Origin: Clostridia bacterium
Lineage (GTDB): Bacteria > Bacillota_A > Clostridia > Christensenellales > Aristaeellaceae
Reading direction: 5' to 3'
DNA: 13,777 nucleotides
Assembly (NCBI GenBank): GCA_025997215.1
Contig: BNUH01000074.1
Location: 1-13,777, forward strand
This document shows positions 6,986 through 13,777 of the stretch, piece by piece. The notes below the pieces were generated by a model. It was not told where the DNA came from. It saw only the letters and a program-made list of their open reading frames with translations, and did no database searches. The position numbers and the translations under genes are program-made. Position 1 is the first letter of the stretch; every line of letters starts with the position of its first letter.

Positions 6986-7081
6986 CTAACTATCGTCTTC
7001 CTTTATCCATTGAGCTGAAAGCGGCTTGGGGTGTCCAATCTCAACGGCATTTCCAATAACCTGGAGCCAAACACATACAGA
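6986..7081 (-). pseudogene. coding-like tail between the sugar kinase stop and the two-TM gene
   Basis: Directly after the kinase TGA, and in the same frame, 31 sense codons run to TAG at 6986-6988: SVCVWLQVIGNAVEIGHPKP then LSAQWIKEDDS. The TAG touches the next ATG, as the end of a real coupled gene would. It may be the 3' remnant of a lost gene. QVIGNAV is faintly like the C-terminal QIGNAV of cytosine DNA methyltransferases, but the rest does not match. Chance openness over 31 codons is also possible. Confidence 0.25.
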
Positions 7082-8269
7082 TCATAATTTAACACCATCC
7101 GCACTATGACAGAAATGTACAGAAAATTTCTCAGACAACTGTGGGAATACTTTCAAGTATTCCTTCGTTACGGACTTCGTAATGCTTTCCTCGAATGCCG
7201 GATCAATCAACGCCATACAACAGCCTTTAAACCCTGCCCCAGAGAATCTGCCACCATATATCCCTTCTGTCGTCATCATGATCTCATAGAGCGTCTTCAA
7301 CTCATCCGATCCTGTCTCCCAGTTATATATACTGGATCGTCCGCTCTCGAAAGACAGCTTGCCAAACTCCTCAATATCGCCTCTACGCCAGGCATTGGCA
7401 CCGCGATCAACTCGATCGAACTCTGTGTAGAAATGCTCAGCGCGTCTGCGCCATGTTTCGGGAATCCGATCCTTATATTGCTCAAAAACTGTGTACGGCA
7501 CATCTCTCATATGAACCTGATCAAACTTACCATAATCCATACCAGAGTATGCCATAAGCGCGTATGCCGCTGCTTTTACTTCATCTACGCGCATATTGAA
7601 CTTGCTTCCGGCTAGTGAACGCTCAACGCCGCTGAAGAATATTGCTATCTCATATGGCTTCATCAATGAGCTTGTAGGAATAAGCTCGTATGAGTTATCG
7701 CTTGTGTCAAGATAGAGCAGATTGTCTTTCCTGCTGAATACCTCACATGATTGATCAAGAGTACCGACGTTCACACCTACATAATTGTTCTCCGCAGCTA
7801 AGGCTGTTTGGATCAGCTCTTCTTCGGATAGGTGGAAGCCATTCACCTTACATAGTGCTGATATAAATGCAATAATAACTGCCGCAGATGAGGAAAGACC
7901 ACCTATGGGGAGCGAGCCTTCAATAACAGCATGGATACCGTTGGGTAGCTCTGCCTTTTGACTATCCGCTATCTTACTTAATGCATCAGCTGCGCCTCTT
8001 AAGTAGTCCGCCCAGTCATTCTGCTTCGGGGGGATTCGCTGGGTGTGGAACTGCATCCGACCTTCGAAATTGAGACTCGTCAATTCGACAATTCCATTAT
8101 CAGTTGGCTTATATGCTATAGTAACGCCTTTATCAATCGCCAGTCCCGTTACTTTCCCATACTGATGATCGCTATGTGCGCCCATGGGACATACGCGGTA
8201 TGGACAAAATGCCGTGTGCATTTCACTAGCTTTGGGGTATATGCGAATGAAAAATTCTTGGGCTGTCAT
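7082..8269 (-). CDS. GHMP sugar kinase, galacturonokinase/galactokinase type
   Basis: A complete 395-residue GHMP-family kinase that phosphorylates C1 of a hexose or uronic acid with ATP. Motif 1 is PYRVCPMGAHSDHQYG (23-38), motif 2 the ATP loop PIGGLSSSAA (121-130), the catalytic base is Asp172 in VGTLDQ, and motif 3 is GGRFSGAGFKGC (339-350). True galactokinases carry GRVNLIGEHTDY in motif 1. The form here, with CPxGAHxDHQ, matches plant galacturonokinase as I remember it, as do RAEHFYTEFDRV and EEFGKL near 276-304. The substrate may therefore be galacturonate or a related sugar, feeding nucleotide-sugar synthesis or pectin-sugar salvage. No partner pathway gene lies beside it. A GGAGG stands 14 bases before ATG 8269, rather far, but a stop directly upstream leaves no earlier start. 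Confidence 0.9.
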   Translation of the reverse strand: MTAQEFFIRIYPKASEMHTAFCPYRVCPMGAHSDHQYGKVTGLAIDKGVTIAYKPTDNGIVELTSLNFEGRMQFHTQRIPPKQNDWADYLRGAADALSKIADSQKAELPNGIHAVIEGSLPIGGLSSSAAVIIAFISALCKVNGFHLSEEELIQTALAAENNYVGVNVGTLDQSCEVFSRKDNLLYLDTSDNSYELIPTSSLMKPYEIAIFFSGVERSLAGSKFNMRVDEVKAAAYALMAYSGMDYGKFDQVHMRDVPYTVFEQYKDRIPETWRRRAEHFYTEFDRVDRGANAWRRGDIEEFGKLSFESGRSSIYNWETGSDELKTLYEIMMTTEGIYGGRFSGAGFKGCCMALIDPAFEESITKSVTKEYLKVFPQLSEKFSVHFCHSADGVKL

Positions 8270-8587
8270 TTATGCTAATATTTCCTCCAAATCATACTAT
8301 CTTTTTTATATATTTCTTCATAGTTGCGAACTAACTCCTGCCACATCAATCAGAGTAACCAACCTAACTAACAGCCTATACAACCACTTGAACTGCTACT
8401 TACTGTGCATTGAAAAATTCTAAAGTGTTTAGCAATCAAGCATGCGAAACTTCTGCTCGATTGTCATCAGTTTGCACAACACCACGATGTGGAGGTATAC
8501 ATACCAGATAGCCGCTATTATGATAGATATTTAAAGGAAATGCGCCTAAGGGGACGGGCTGGTAAGGAATGAAAACAATCTCCATAG
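8270..8587. other. intergenic stretch holding a plus-strand coding relic
   Basis: A 318-base gap upstream of the sugar kinase on the minus strand. It must contain the kinase promoter. TATGAT occurs at about 8298-8293 on the minus strand with no clear -35. The rest is taken up largely by the plus-strand relic at 8414-8572. No hairpin terminator is evident after the 151-aa gene. Confidence 0.35.
8414..8572 (+). pseudogene. C-terminal remnant of an unidentified gene
   Basis: A 52-codon open frame on the plus strand begins right after an in-frame TGA and ends at TGA 8570-8572. It has no start codon or ribosome site in its first 40 codons. The translation (KHAKLLLDCHQFAQHHDVEV, then YIPDSRYYDRYLKEMRLRGR) has ordinary protein composition. 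It would be the only coding on this strand between the two direct repeats. I read it as the leftover 3' end of a gene from an earlier arrangement. The family is not recognised, and chance is a fair alternative. Confidence 0.3.
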
Positions 8588-9043
8588 CTACAATTCTTTC
8601 CTGTATTTACAGTTTTTGCAATCGATTGTTGAGATACTCTCATAGTCATCAGTGGTCTTTGCACTGGTACTCCATATGGAATCTCCACCAAGAAGTATAA
8701 GCTTTATCATTGGTGTATACTTCCTTGTATTAGTTTCATAACTGTTTTCAACATAATTCGTTGTTATACTATTAACGTATTCTGGGAAGTCAACTAATAC
8801 TGATAACACCTGATGCGCAAAATATGGAAGAGCATATAGCATATTCTTTTTGTCTGCTCTTCTCTTTTTTACAGATCGCTCGATGCCCTGTGTGATAAAT
8901 GAGAGAGGCATTAGTGGTACAAATATCAATGCAAGCATTAAACTAGTAGCAGCATTAATATTCTTCATTTTACAATGCATAAAAAAACCAGTGAATGCTC
9001 CTACGGCAACAGAGACAAAGGGTAATAACTTATAATCAGTCAT
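8588..9043 (-). CDS. small two-TM membrane protein of unknown function (151 aa)
   Basis: ATG 9043 lies 26 bases after the stop of the 190-aa gene. Only a weak AAGAAAGAA precedes it, so coupling to the upstream gene is likely. Membrane helices are predicted at about residues 7-23 and 32-52, followed by a basic stretch (KKRRADKK) that puts the rest in the cytoplasm. The tail of about 90 residues contains an LDF/Tyr-rich helix-forming part and ends in CKNCKYRKEL, with a CxxC pair (142, 145) that could bind a metal or act in redox. No family is recognised. Position suggests that it works with the 190-aa membrane protein. Confidence 0.7.
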   Translation of the reverse strand: MTDYKLLPFVSVAVGAFTGFFMHCKMKNINAATSLMLALIFVPLMPLSFITQGIERSVKKRRADKKNMLYALPYFAHQVLSVLVDFPEYVNSITTNYVENSYETNTRKYTPMIKLILLGGDSIWSTSAKTTDDYESISTIDCKNCKYRKEL

Positions 9044-9069
9044 AAACTATTCTTTCTTATGTAATCCTT

Positions 9070-9642
9070 CTATGCTGCTTTTTCTAGTCGTATTTTATAT
9101 TTTTCACTTGTGCGATTAGCAACAGATTCTGGTGTTTGTATAAAACCACATACAACCCAACCAAAAAAGTCAATAGCCAATGAACATGCAATAAACCATA
9201 TTACTATCTTTTGTGTACCGAACCAACTGCCTTTATATATTCCACTATTGATTAAGATTACACCGTTTACTATCTCGAACAAACCGATCATCCCCAGAGT
9301 GCTATAAATCAACTCAATACCAACAAAAATATTGATAATGATTTTAGTTATCTTTTGAACTGAACCTTTCGAATCATACAGCGTTGTCGCAATAAAAACA
9401 GGAAATAGATAAATGAATAGCTTAGAAAACCAATCTCCAGTATTTGGGTTTTCACCAGTTAGAATTATCCAACACACAACGGTTGCGCCTAGCGGAATGA
9501 GACGCTTTTTTGACTCTTCATTCGGTGCATTTATCTGTTTTTCTATTGCCTTAGCAAATTCTCTTATTGATGTTTTACTATTCAGATAATGAAGGCAAGA
9601 GTCCCGTATATCTGTATTACAAGGTGCGTCGTATTCTATCAT
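9070..9642 (-). CDS. multi-TM membrane protein of unknown function (190 aa)
   Basis: ATG 9642, with a poor ribosome site (ATAGGGAT). A polar N-terminal domain of about 48 residues comes first (MIEYDAPCNTDIRDSCLHYL...), which could be a small helical binding domain. Then follow about four hydrophobic segments: 49-63, 73-89, 100-132 and 143-168, with a short basic tail (SEKYKIRLEKAA). The gene starts 92 bases after the giant repeat gene and directly precedes the 151-aa membrane gene, so all three may form one leftward transcript. No transport or enzyme motif is visible, and no family is recognised. Confidence 0.7.
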   Translation of the reverse strand: MIEYDAPCNTDIRDSCLHYLNSKTSIREFAKAIEKQINAPNEESKKRLIPLGATVVCWIILTGENPNTGDWFSKLFIYLFPVFIATTLYDSKGSVQKITKIIINIFVGIELIYSTLGMIGLFEIVNGVILINSGIYKGSWFGTQKIVIWFIACSLAIDFFGWVVCGFIQTPESVANRTSEKYKIRLEKAA

Positions 9643-9734
9643 ACGTAAATGTATCCCTATTCCCGTGTAAATTTATGTGTATTGCTATTCTTCGCATATC
9701 AGTGCTTTATATGTCTATTGCATAATATCTATGC

Positions 9735-12700
9735 CTATTGTATTTCATTCCCATCCAGAGCATAGTGAATCTCTTTATCCATTTTCCCTTTGCTATCATA
9801 CGTTCTTGTCAAACTCGCATATCCAGCAGGCATCATTATTGGCTCATCTTCCAAACCATAATAACTTTCCTTGACAACCTTCTTATTCTCAAACACACGC
9901 CTTACCACTGCATAGCCAGCACTATTTATCACAGGTTCTTCATTATCACCATAATAATGTTCTTCGTTTACATTACCAGCTTCATCATAGCTTCTGGTTA
10001 ACCCAGCATAACCAGCTTCAACCATGATTGGCGTATCATCAACATCAAAGTATCCAATAGCTATTACGTGTTTCTTAGCATCATAATACCGGTTTATCAA
10101 TGAGTACCCTTGATCAGCTATAACCCTTTCGCCATTAACATCGTAATACGCTTCCTGTGAAATGTTTTTTGCCGAATCGTATAACCTTGAGCGTGCAGCA
10201 AATCCACCACCAATCATCATCGGTTGCAAATCTGCGTCCAAGAAGGTTTCTTTGCTGACATTGCCGTTGGAATCATACTCTGTCCTTATTGCATTGTGGC
10301 CAGCCTTCTGAGCGACTGGACTGCCAGCGGCGTCTCTGTATATCGTTAGGACGGGGCGTTTATTCTCGTCATATTCACGGTCAAGTATGGCGTAGCCCTT
10401 TGGTAATATAACCAACTGCCATTGGTCATCGAAATAGCTTTCTACAGCAACATTCCCGTAATCATCGTAGGTTCGACGTAACTGCGCATAACCGTCTTTT
10501 ACAGTTAATGGAGCGCCGTCTATATTATGGTAAGACTCGATTAATTCACTATCGCTATATTCTCTAGTTATACCTGCGGCACCATTCTTAGCTATGATTG
10601 GCTGTTCATCTATACCATAGTAGCGTTCATCTATTGCATGTTTATCATAGTCATATTGTTTCTTAATGATTGCATAACCAGTCTTGGCGGCTAGAGTTAA
10701 CTCACCATTCGCGCCGTAGTATGTTTCAGATATGACGTTACCATCAGAATCAAACTCACGTAGATAGCTGGCATAACCAGTAGACATAACGAGCGGTGCG
10801 TCGTCTACAGCAAAATACGCTTCACTCCTTAACCAGCCTTCATTAGTATAAACTCGACGAATGGAAGCATATCCCTGCTTCTTGCCTATAACTGGTAAGC
10901 CCTCAGCGCCAAGATATGCCTCGTATGTTATCTGCTTTTTACTAACTCCATACTCCTGAATCAAGACAGCATACCCAGTAGACTGAACCAGTAACTTACC
11001 TGCCTCGTCGTAGTATTCTGTACGTGTAACATATCCAGAATCGTTATACTGCTGTACCCGGGAAGCATACCCACCTGCCACCACTGGCTTATTTTCAGCA
11101 TCATAATAAGAGTCTTTAGTAAGTAACTTGCCACTATACTCACGACACATTGCTGCGTAACCTTTTGCCTGTAGCAGCAACTGATTATCAGCACCATAAT
11201 ATCGCTCTTCTAGAACATTTCCTATATCATCGTATTCTTTATCAATCCGGGCATACCCCTTACTAGTTATAAACAATCCACCATCAGTGCCTAAATACGA
11301 TTCCTTAGTTATGCGGTTCAAAGCGTCATAAATTCTATCAAATCCAGCATAACCATCTGTTATGATTGTAAGTTTTCTGTCGGTATCGTAATACCTTTCC
11401 TGTGTTACTTTCTTACTCGCATTGAATTGTCGCCTTACTTCTGCATAACCTTTTGTATTAAGATTTTTATTTCCTGAAACATCGAAATATGCTTCATGAG
11501 TAACATTTCCTACAGCATCATAATCTATCTGCTTAGAAGCATATCCAGTGGGTATAGCAATGGGCTTATATGCCTCATCGTAATACGCTTCAGACCATAC
11601 TCTTCTATCTTCTGTGTATTTACGAACTAGATACGCATAACCTTTATCTATTTTCGTCGGTTGTTGGTTTATATCAAGATAACACTCGACATCAACATTT
11701 CCAGCCTCATCGTAATCACGCGTTAACCCTGCATTGCCAGCGGCAATAAGGATCGGATCTCCGTTAGTGTCTCTGTACATCTCTTTGATTACGTGTTTGG
11801 CCGAATCGTACTCGCGGTCTAAGACTGCATATCCGTTAGTGGACAATACAGGGCTTCCTAAAGCATCAAAATACGTCTCTCTGGTTACATTACCTGTCGT
11901 ATCGAATTCTCTCGTGAATGAAGAGTAGCCAGCAGCCATTACCAATGGCTTTCCATCTGTGCTAAAATATGATTCTGAGACAAGCTGGTTAATATCATTA
12001 TAAATTCTGCGAACAGAAGCATATAGTGGCTTCTTTGGGATCACTGGTTGCTCGTCATCGCCGAAGTAAGCTTCATATAGGATGATTTTTGCCGCCTTAT
12101 ATTCACGCTCAACAATAGCATAGCCATTTGCGCTATTTAAAAGCTTGCCTTCGGTATCATATGTGGCTAGGTAGGTTACATTTCCAGCTTCATCGTACTT
12201 ATATCTTTTGGAAGCTGATCCATCTTTTTGTAGGACTGGCCGCTCATTTTCATCAAAATATGACTCACGTATGACTTTGCCATTTTCATTATATTCTTTC
12301 CTAATAACTGCATACCCATTTGACTGTACCATTAGAATACCATTTGGATCAAATGTTGCCTGATATATTACATTGTTATCATCGTCATACTGGAGTTTCT
12401 TTGATGCATAACCATCAGTTGAAAGAAGTGGCTGATTATTCTTATCGAAGTAAGCTTCACTTAATAAGAGCTTTACATTATATTGGCGTCTAACTATAGC
12501 GTAACCTTTGTTATTGTTTGATGGACTGTTTGTTATATCATATAGCATCTCTTCTATAATATTCCCATTTTGATCATATATCCTTACACGCCGCGCATAT
12601 CCAGCTGGTAAGGCGATGAACGATCCATCAATATCGTAATAGCACTCATCTATTAAATGATTAGCCTCGTCATATACACGTTCGACTGAAGCATAATGTT

Positions 12701-13352
12701 TCGATTCGTTTATAACTCCCTTCCCATCTACACCATAATACGTTTCTTTAAGGGTGTTACCAGCATCATCATATACTAATGCACGAGCCGCATATCCATC
12801 TTTCATAGCTAGTGGTTTTTCATTTTCATCGAAGAACCGCTCTTCAGTAACCTTTTTCTGTACATTATAAATACGCTTAACCATAGCATAACCATTCTTC
12901 TCATAAACGAAGAGTTTACCTGATGTATCGTAGTAGGATTCACTTAGAGTATTACCCACTGTATCATATGATCGGTGTATCTCTGCATAGCCATTAGGCC
13001 CTATAGTGAGTGATCCTTGAGCATCGAAGTACGCTTCATATGAAACCTTTTTATTAACGTATTCTTTCTTTATTTTAGCATATCCCGAAGAGATTGATAC
13101 TGGAACACCTCCAATACTAAAATAAGCTTCCTCCGTCATATTGCCAGCCGTATCGTATTGCCTGGTAACAGAGGCATAACCAGCTGTATTCAGTAATAGC
13201 TTTCCATTAGCATCGACGTATTTTTCACTGACTATTAGCCTATGCTTGTTATACTCATATTGAATTGAAGCTGCAGTCTTCCCCTTCGGGATTATCAATT
13301 CTCCAGCTGTATCAAGGAAATACTCAGCAGTCTTAAGTATTTTTTTATACAT
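9735..13352 (-). CDS. giant tandem-repeat protein, about 37 units of 32 residues, N-terminus lost
   Basis: The frame encodes 1205 residues built entirely of tandem units, mostly 32 residues long, with consensus GYAxxxRxYDxxGNVxxExY followed by YDxxGxPxxxxx. GYA (variants GYS, GFA, GNA, GSA, HYA, LYA) opens 36 consecutive units, and a preceding unit has KTA in that place. The YDxxGN core recalls RHS/YD repeats, but the spacing, the GYA mark and the lack of an RHS core or toxin domain differ. Units tend to alternate between a YDxxGNV form and a form with KK or KH in place of GN. There is no signal peptide, membrane segment or anchor, and the last unit ends DGNEIQ. No ribosome site precedes ATG 13352. 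The repeat pattern continues in frame upstream (EPILCNNGYHEAYYTYKP) to the direct repeat, where TAA (13422-13424) ends it. The gene is therefore 5'-truncated and may not be expressed. A beta-solenoid or sheet-stacking binding role is guesswork. Confidence 0.85.
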   Translation of the reverse strand: MYKKILKTAEYFLDTAGELIIPKGKTAASIQYEYNKHRLIVSEKYVDANGKLLLNTAGYASVTRQYDTAGNMTEEAYFSIGGVPVSISSGYAKIKKEYVNKKVSYEAYFDAQGSLTIGPNGYAEIHRSYDTVGNTLSESYYDTSGKLFVYEKNGYAMVKRIYNVQKKVTEERFFDENEKPLAMKDGYAARALVYDDAGNTLKETYYGVDGKGVINESKHYASVERVYDEANHLIDECYYDIDGSFIALPAGYARRVRIYDQNGNIIEEMLYDITNSPSNNNKGYAIVRRQYNVKLLLSEAYFDKNNQPLLSTDGYASKKLQYDDDNNVIYQATFDPNGILMVQSNGYAVIRKEYNENGKVIRESYFDENERPVLQKDGSASKRYKYDEAGNVTYLATYDTEGKLLNSANGYAIVEREYKAAKIILYEAYFGDDEQPVIPKKPLYASVRRIYNDINQLVSESYFSTDGKPLVMAAGYSSFTREFDTTGNVTRETYFDALGSPVLSTNGYAVLDREYDSAKHVIKEMYRDTNGDPILIAAGNAGLTRDYDEAGNVDVECYLDINQQPTKIDKGYAYLVRKYTEDRRVWSEAYYDEAYKPIAIPTGYASKQIDYDAVGNVTHEAYFDVSGNKNLNTKGYAEVRRQFNASKKVTQERYYDTDRKLTIITDGYAGFDRIYDALNRITKESYLGTDGGLFITSKGYARIDKEYDDIGNVLEERYYGADNQLLLQAKGYAAMCREYSGKLLTKDSYYDAENKPVVAGGYASRVQQYNDSGYVTRTEYYDEAGKLLVQSTGYAVLIQEYGVSKKQITYEAYLGAEGLPVIGKKQGYASIRRVYTNEGWLRSEAYFAVDDAPLVMSTGYASYLREFDSDGNVISETYYGANGELTLAAKTGYAIIKKQYDYDKHAIDERYYGIDEQPIIAKNGAAGITREYSDSELIESYHNIDGAPLTVKDGYAQLRRTYDDYGNVAVESYFDDQWQLVILPKGYAILDREYDENKRPVLTIYRDAAGSPVAQKAGHNAIRTEYDSNGNVSKETFLDADLQPMMIGGGFAARSRLYDSAKNISQEAYYDVNGERVIADQGYSLINRYYDAKKHVIAIGYFDVDDTPIMVEAGYAGLTRSYDEAGNVNEEHYYGDNEEPVINSAGYAVVRRVFENKKVVKESYYGLEDEPIMMPAGYASLTRTYDSKGKMDKEIHYALDGNEIQ

Positions 13353-13421
13353 CGGTTTGTAAGTATAGTATGCCTCATGATATCCATTGTTGCATAGTAT
13401 CGGCTCACCGTAGTGAAGCTT
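13353..13421 (-). pseudogene. 5' continuation of the giant repeat frame, cut at the direct repeat
   Basis: These 23 codons upstream of ATG 13352 are open and keep the repeat pattern: LHYGEPILCNNGYHEAYYTY matches the YYDxxGEPI...NGYA consensus. None is ATG, GTG or TTG. The frame meets two successive TAA codons inside the 21-bp repeat. Native sequence therefore reaches exactly to 13414, which shows that the gene once extended further right. Confidence 0.75.
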
Positions 13422-13435
13422 TTATTACTGCGTTG
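13415..13435 (+). repeat. 21-bp direct repeat, right copy
   Basis: Identical to 2645-2665 in the same orientation. The left-flanking bases differ (CCGTAGT here, GCACGGA there), and the right flanks keep a weak similarity (TTTTGAGGGTGAAAAAATGG against AGTGAGGTGTGAAAAATGAA). This copy breaks the 5' side of the giant repeat gene. Confidence 0.85.
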
Positions 13436-13700
13436 TTTTGAGGGTGAAAAAATGGCTAGATTGCTGGGTTTTCTTGTACAGCCTCATCACTTTCTTGCCT
13501 ATTTCGGGGCATAATTAGCTAGAAAGTGATGACTGAGGCGGTAAAAGGGAGAAAATCGAGCAAAATCGATAAAGGAGCTAAAATATGAAGGGTTGAAATG
13601 GTAAAATTGCAAAAAAGACCGTGTGTATAGCGTTTATACCCATGTGTAGGGCGGTGTATAGAGTTATTAAGGGCATTTCCAACCTCTCACCCTGAAAAGC
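13436..13700. other. noncoding stretch right of the direct repeat
   Basis: About 265 bases without a supportable gene. It contains the hairpin at 13485-13531, purine-rich tracts (GGGAGAAAATCGAGC, TGAAGGGTTGAAATGG) and two GTGTATAG copies at 13623-13630 and 13654-13661. The two short repeats could be protein-binding sites or nothing. Confidence 0.5.
13485..13531. repeat. 11-bp perfect inverted repeat with 25-base spacer
   Basis: CATCACTTTCT at 13485-13495 and AGAAAGTGATG at 13521-13531 are exact inverted repeats. Outside them CCT and AGG can pair again after a 3-base bulge. There is no U-tract, so it is not a terminator. It could be a recombinase or regulator binding site, or a structured RNA element, at the edge of the broken region. 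Confidence 0.5.
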
Positions 13701-13723
13701 AAAAAAGCCGCCTTGCGGCGGCT
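13701..13723 (-). terminator. rho-independent terminator for a gene entering from the right
   Basis: On the minus strand AGCCGCC, loop GCAA, GGCGGCT (13723-13706) forms a perfect 7-bp GC-rich stem followed directly by TTTTT (13705-13701). This is a classic intrinsic terminator for leftward transcription, placed right at the stop codon of the candidate gene end at 13722-13775. Confidence 0.85.
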
Positions 13724-13775
13724 ATAATGCAGGAAATACCTCGATGCGCGGTTTGCTTTTGCAGCTTTTCGGCTT
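13722..13775 (-). CDS. possible 3' end of a gene entering from the right (partial)
   Basis: On the minus strand one frame from the window edge gives 17 residues ending KPRIEVFPAL and a TAG at 13722-13724 that overlaps the terminator stem. A stop so close to a terminator is usual for a gene end. Another frame stays open through the terminator (EAEKLQKQTAHRGIS...), so the choice is uncertain, and the fragment is too short to name. Confidence 0.3.
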   Translation of the reverse strand, partial: KPKSCKSKPRIEVFPAL

Positions 13776-13777
13776 CT

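Noticed and set aside
6986..7081. Cytosine DNA methyltransferase C-terminus (QVIGNAV)
   Set aside because: Only seven residues agree. The proline-rich continuation usual after GNAV is missing, and no other methyltransferase motif is nearby.
9735..13352. Regular repeats of about 96 bp suggested a CRISPR array or satellite DNA
   Set aside because: The period is 96 bases, the DNA copies are strongly diverged, and one frame stays open throughout with a conserved amino-acid pattern. It is a coding repeat.
9735..13352. An RHS toxin
   Set aside because: The YDxxGN core is similar, but unit spacing is 32 residues with a GYA mark. No RHS core motif, protease site or C-terminal toxin domain is present.
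2645..13435. Target-site duplication of one 10.7-kb transposon
   Set aside because: 21 bp is long for a duplication. The outer flanks do not rejoin into an intact gene, since removing the block does not restore recombinase 2. I see no transposase or terminal inverted repeats at the block ends.
13415..13777. Inverted partner of the 21-bp repeat near the right window edge
   Set aside because: GCAGCTTTTCGGCTTC shares only scattered bases with the reverse complement of the repeat. No convincing terminal inverted repeat exists.

Overview
The window looks like part of a chromosome from a low-GC Gram-positive bacterium of the Clostridia, probably gut-associated. The reasons are AGGAGG-type ribosome sites, a TTG start, the small HTH/zinc-finger, SHOCT-like and tandem serine-recombinase module, a PF06695-type membrane protein and Thr-Pro-Trp-rich linkers. 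This assignment is an inference from style and family content. No rRNA, tRNA or other lineage marker is present.

Left part (1-2666, + strand): the 3' end of an unidentified gene, then a compact mobile-element recombination module. In order it has a 51-aa small protein, a hairpin, a 150-aa HTH/double-zinc-finger protein, a 54-aa SHOCT-like protein (ATGA overlap), a complete 432-aa large serine recombinase, and a second serine recombinase (ATGA overlap). The second recombinase is cut off just after its catalytic ARVST motif.

The cut lies at a 21-bp sequence (2645-2665) that recurs perfectly and in the same orientation at 13415-13435. There it ends another reading frame, the 5' side of a giant repeat gene. 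Everything between the two copies (about 10.7 kb) is coded almost entirely on the minus strand. Reading in the direction of transcription (right to left), it holds a giant protein of about 37 tandem 32-residue units (truncated at its N-terminus), two small membrane proteins (190 and 151 aa), and a stretch with a plus-strand coding relic. Next come a GHMP sugar kinase resembling galacturonokinase, a two-TM protein with a soluble domain, and a PF06695 membrane protein with a probable 3' frameshift. Last are a fused or decayed secreted-protein ORF, a one-TM protein, and a frameshifted gene remnant. Several genes are visibly broken, so this is a decaying, rearranged accessory region.

Right part (13436-13777): a noncoding stretch with a hairpin, then a strong minus-strand terminator following the last codons of a gene that enters from outside the window.

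The most unusual items are the giant 32-residue-repeat protein and the 21-bp direct repeat that breaks a gene at each copy. The membrane genes near the giant gene have no assignable function from sequence alone.
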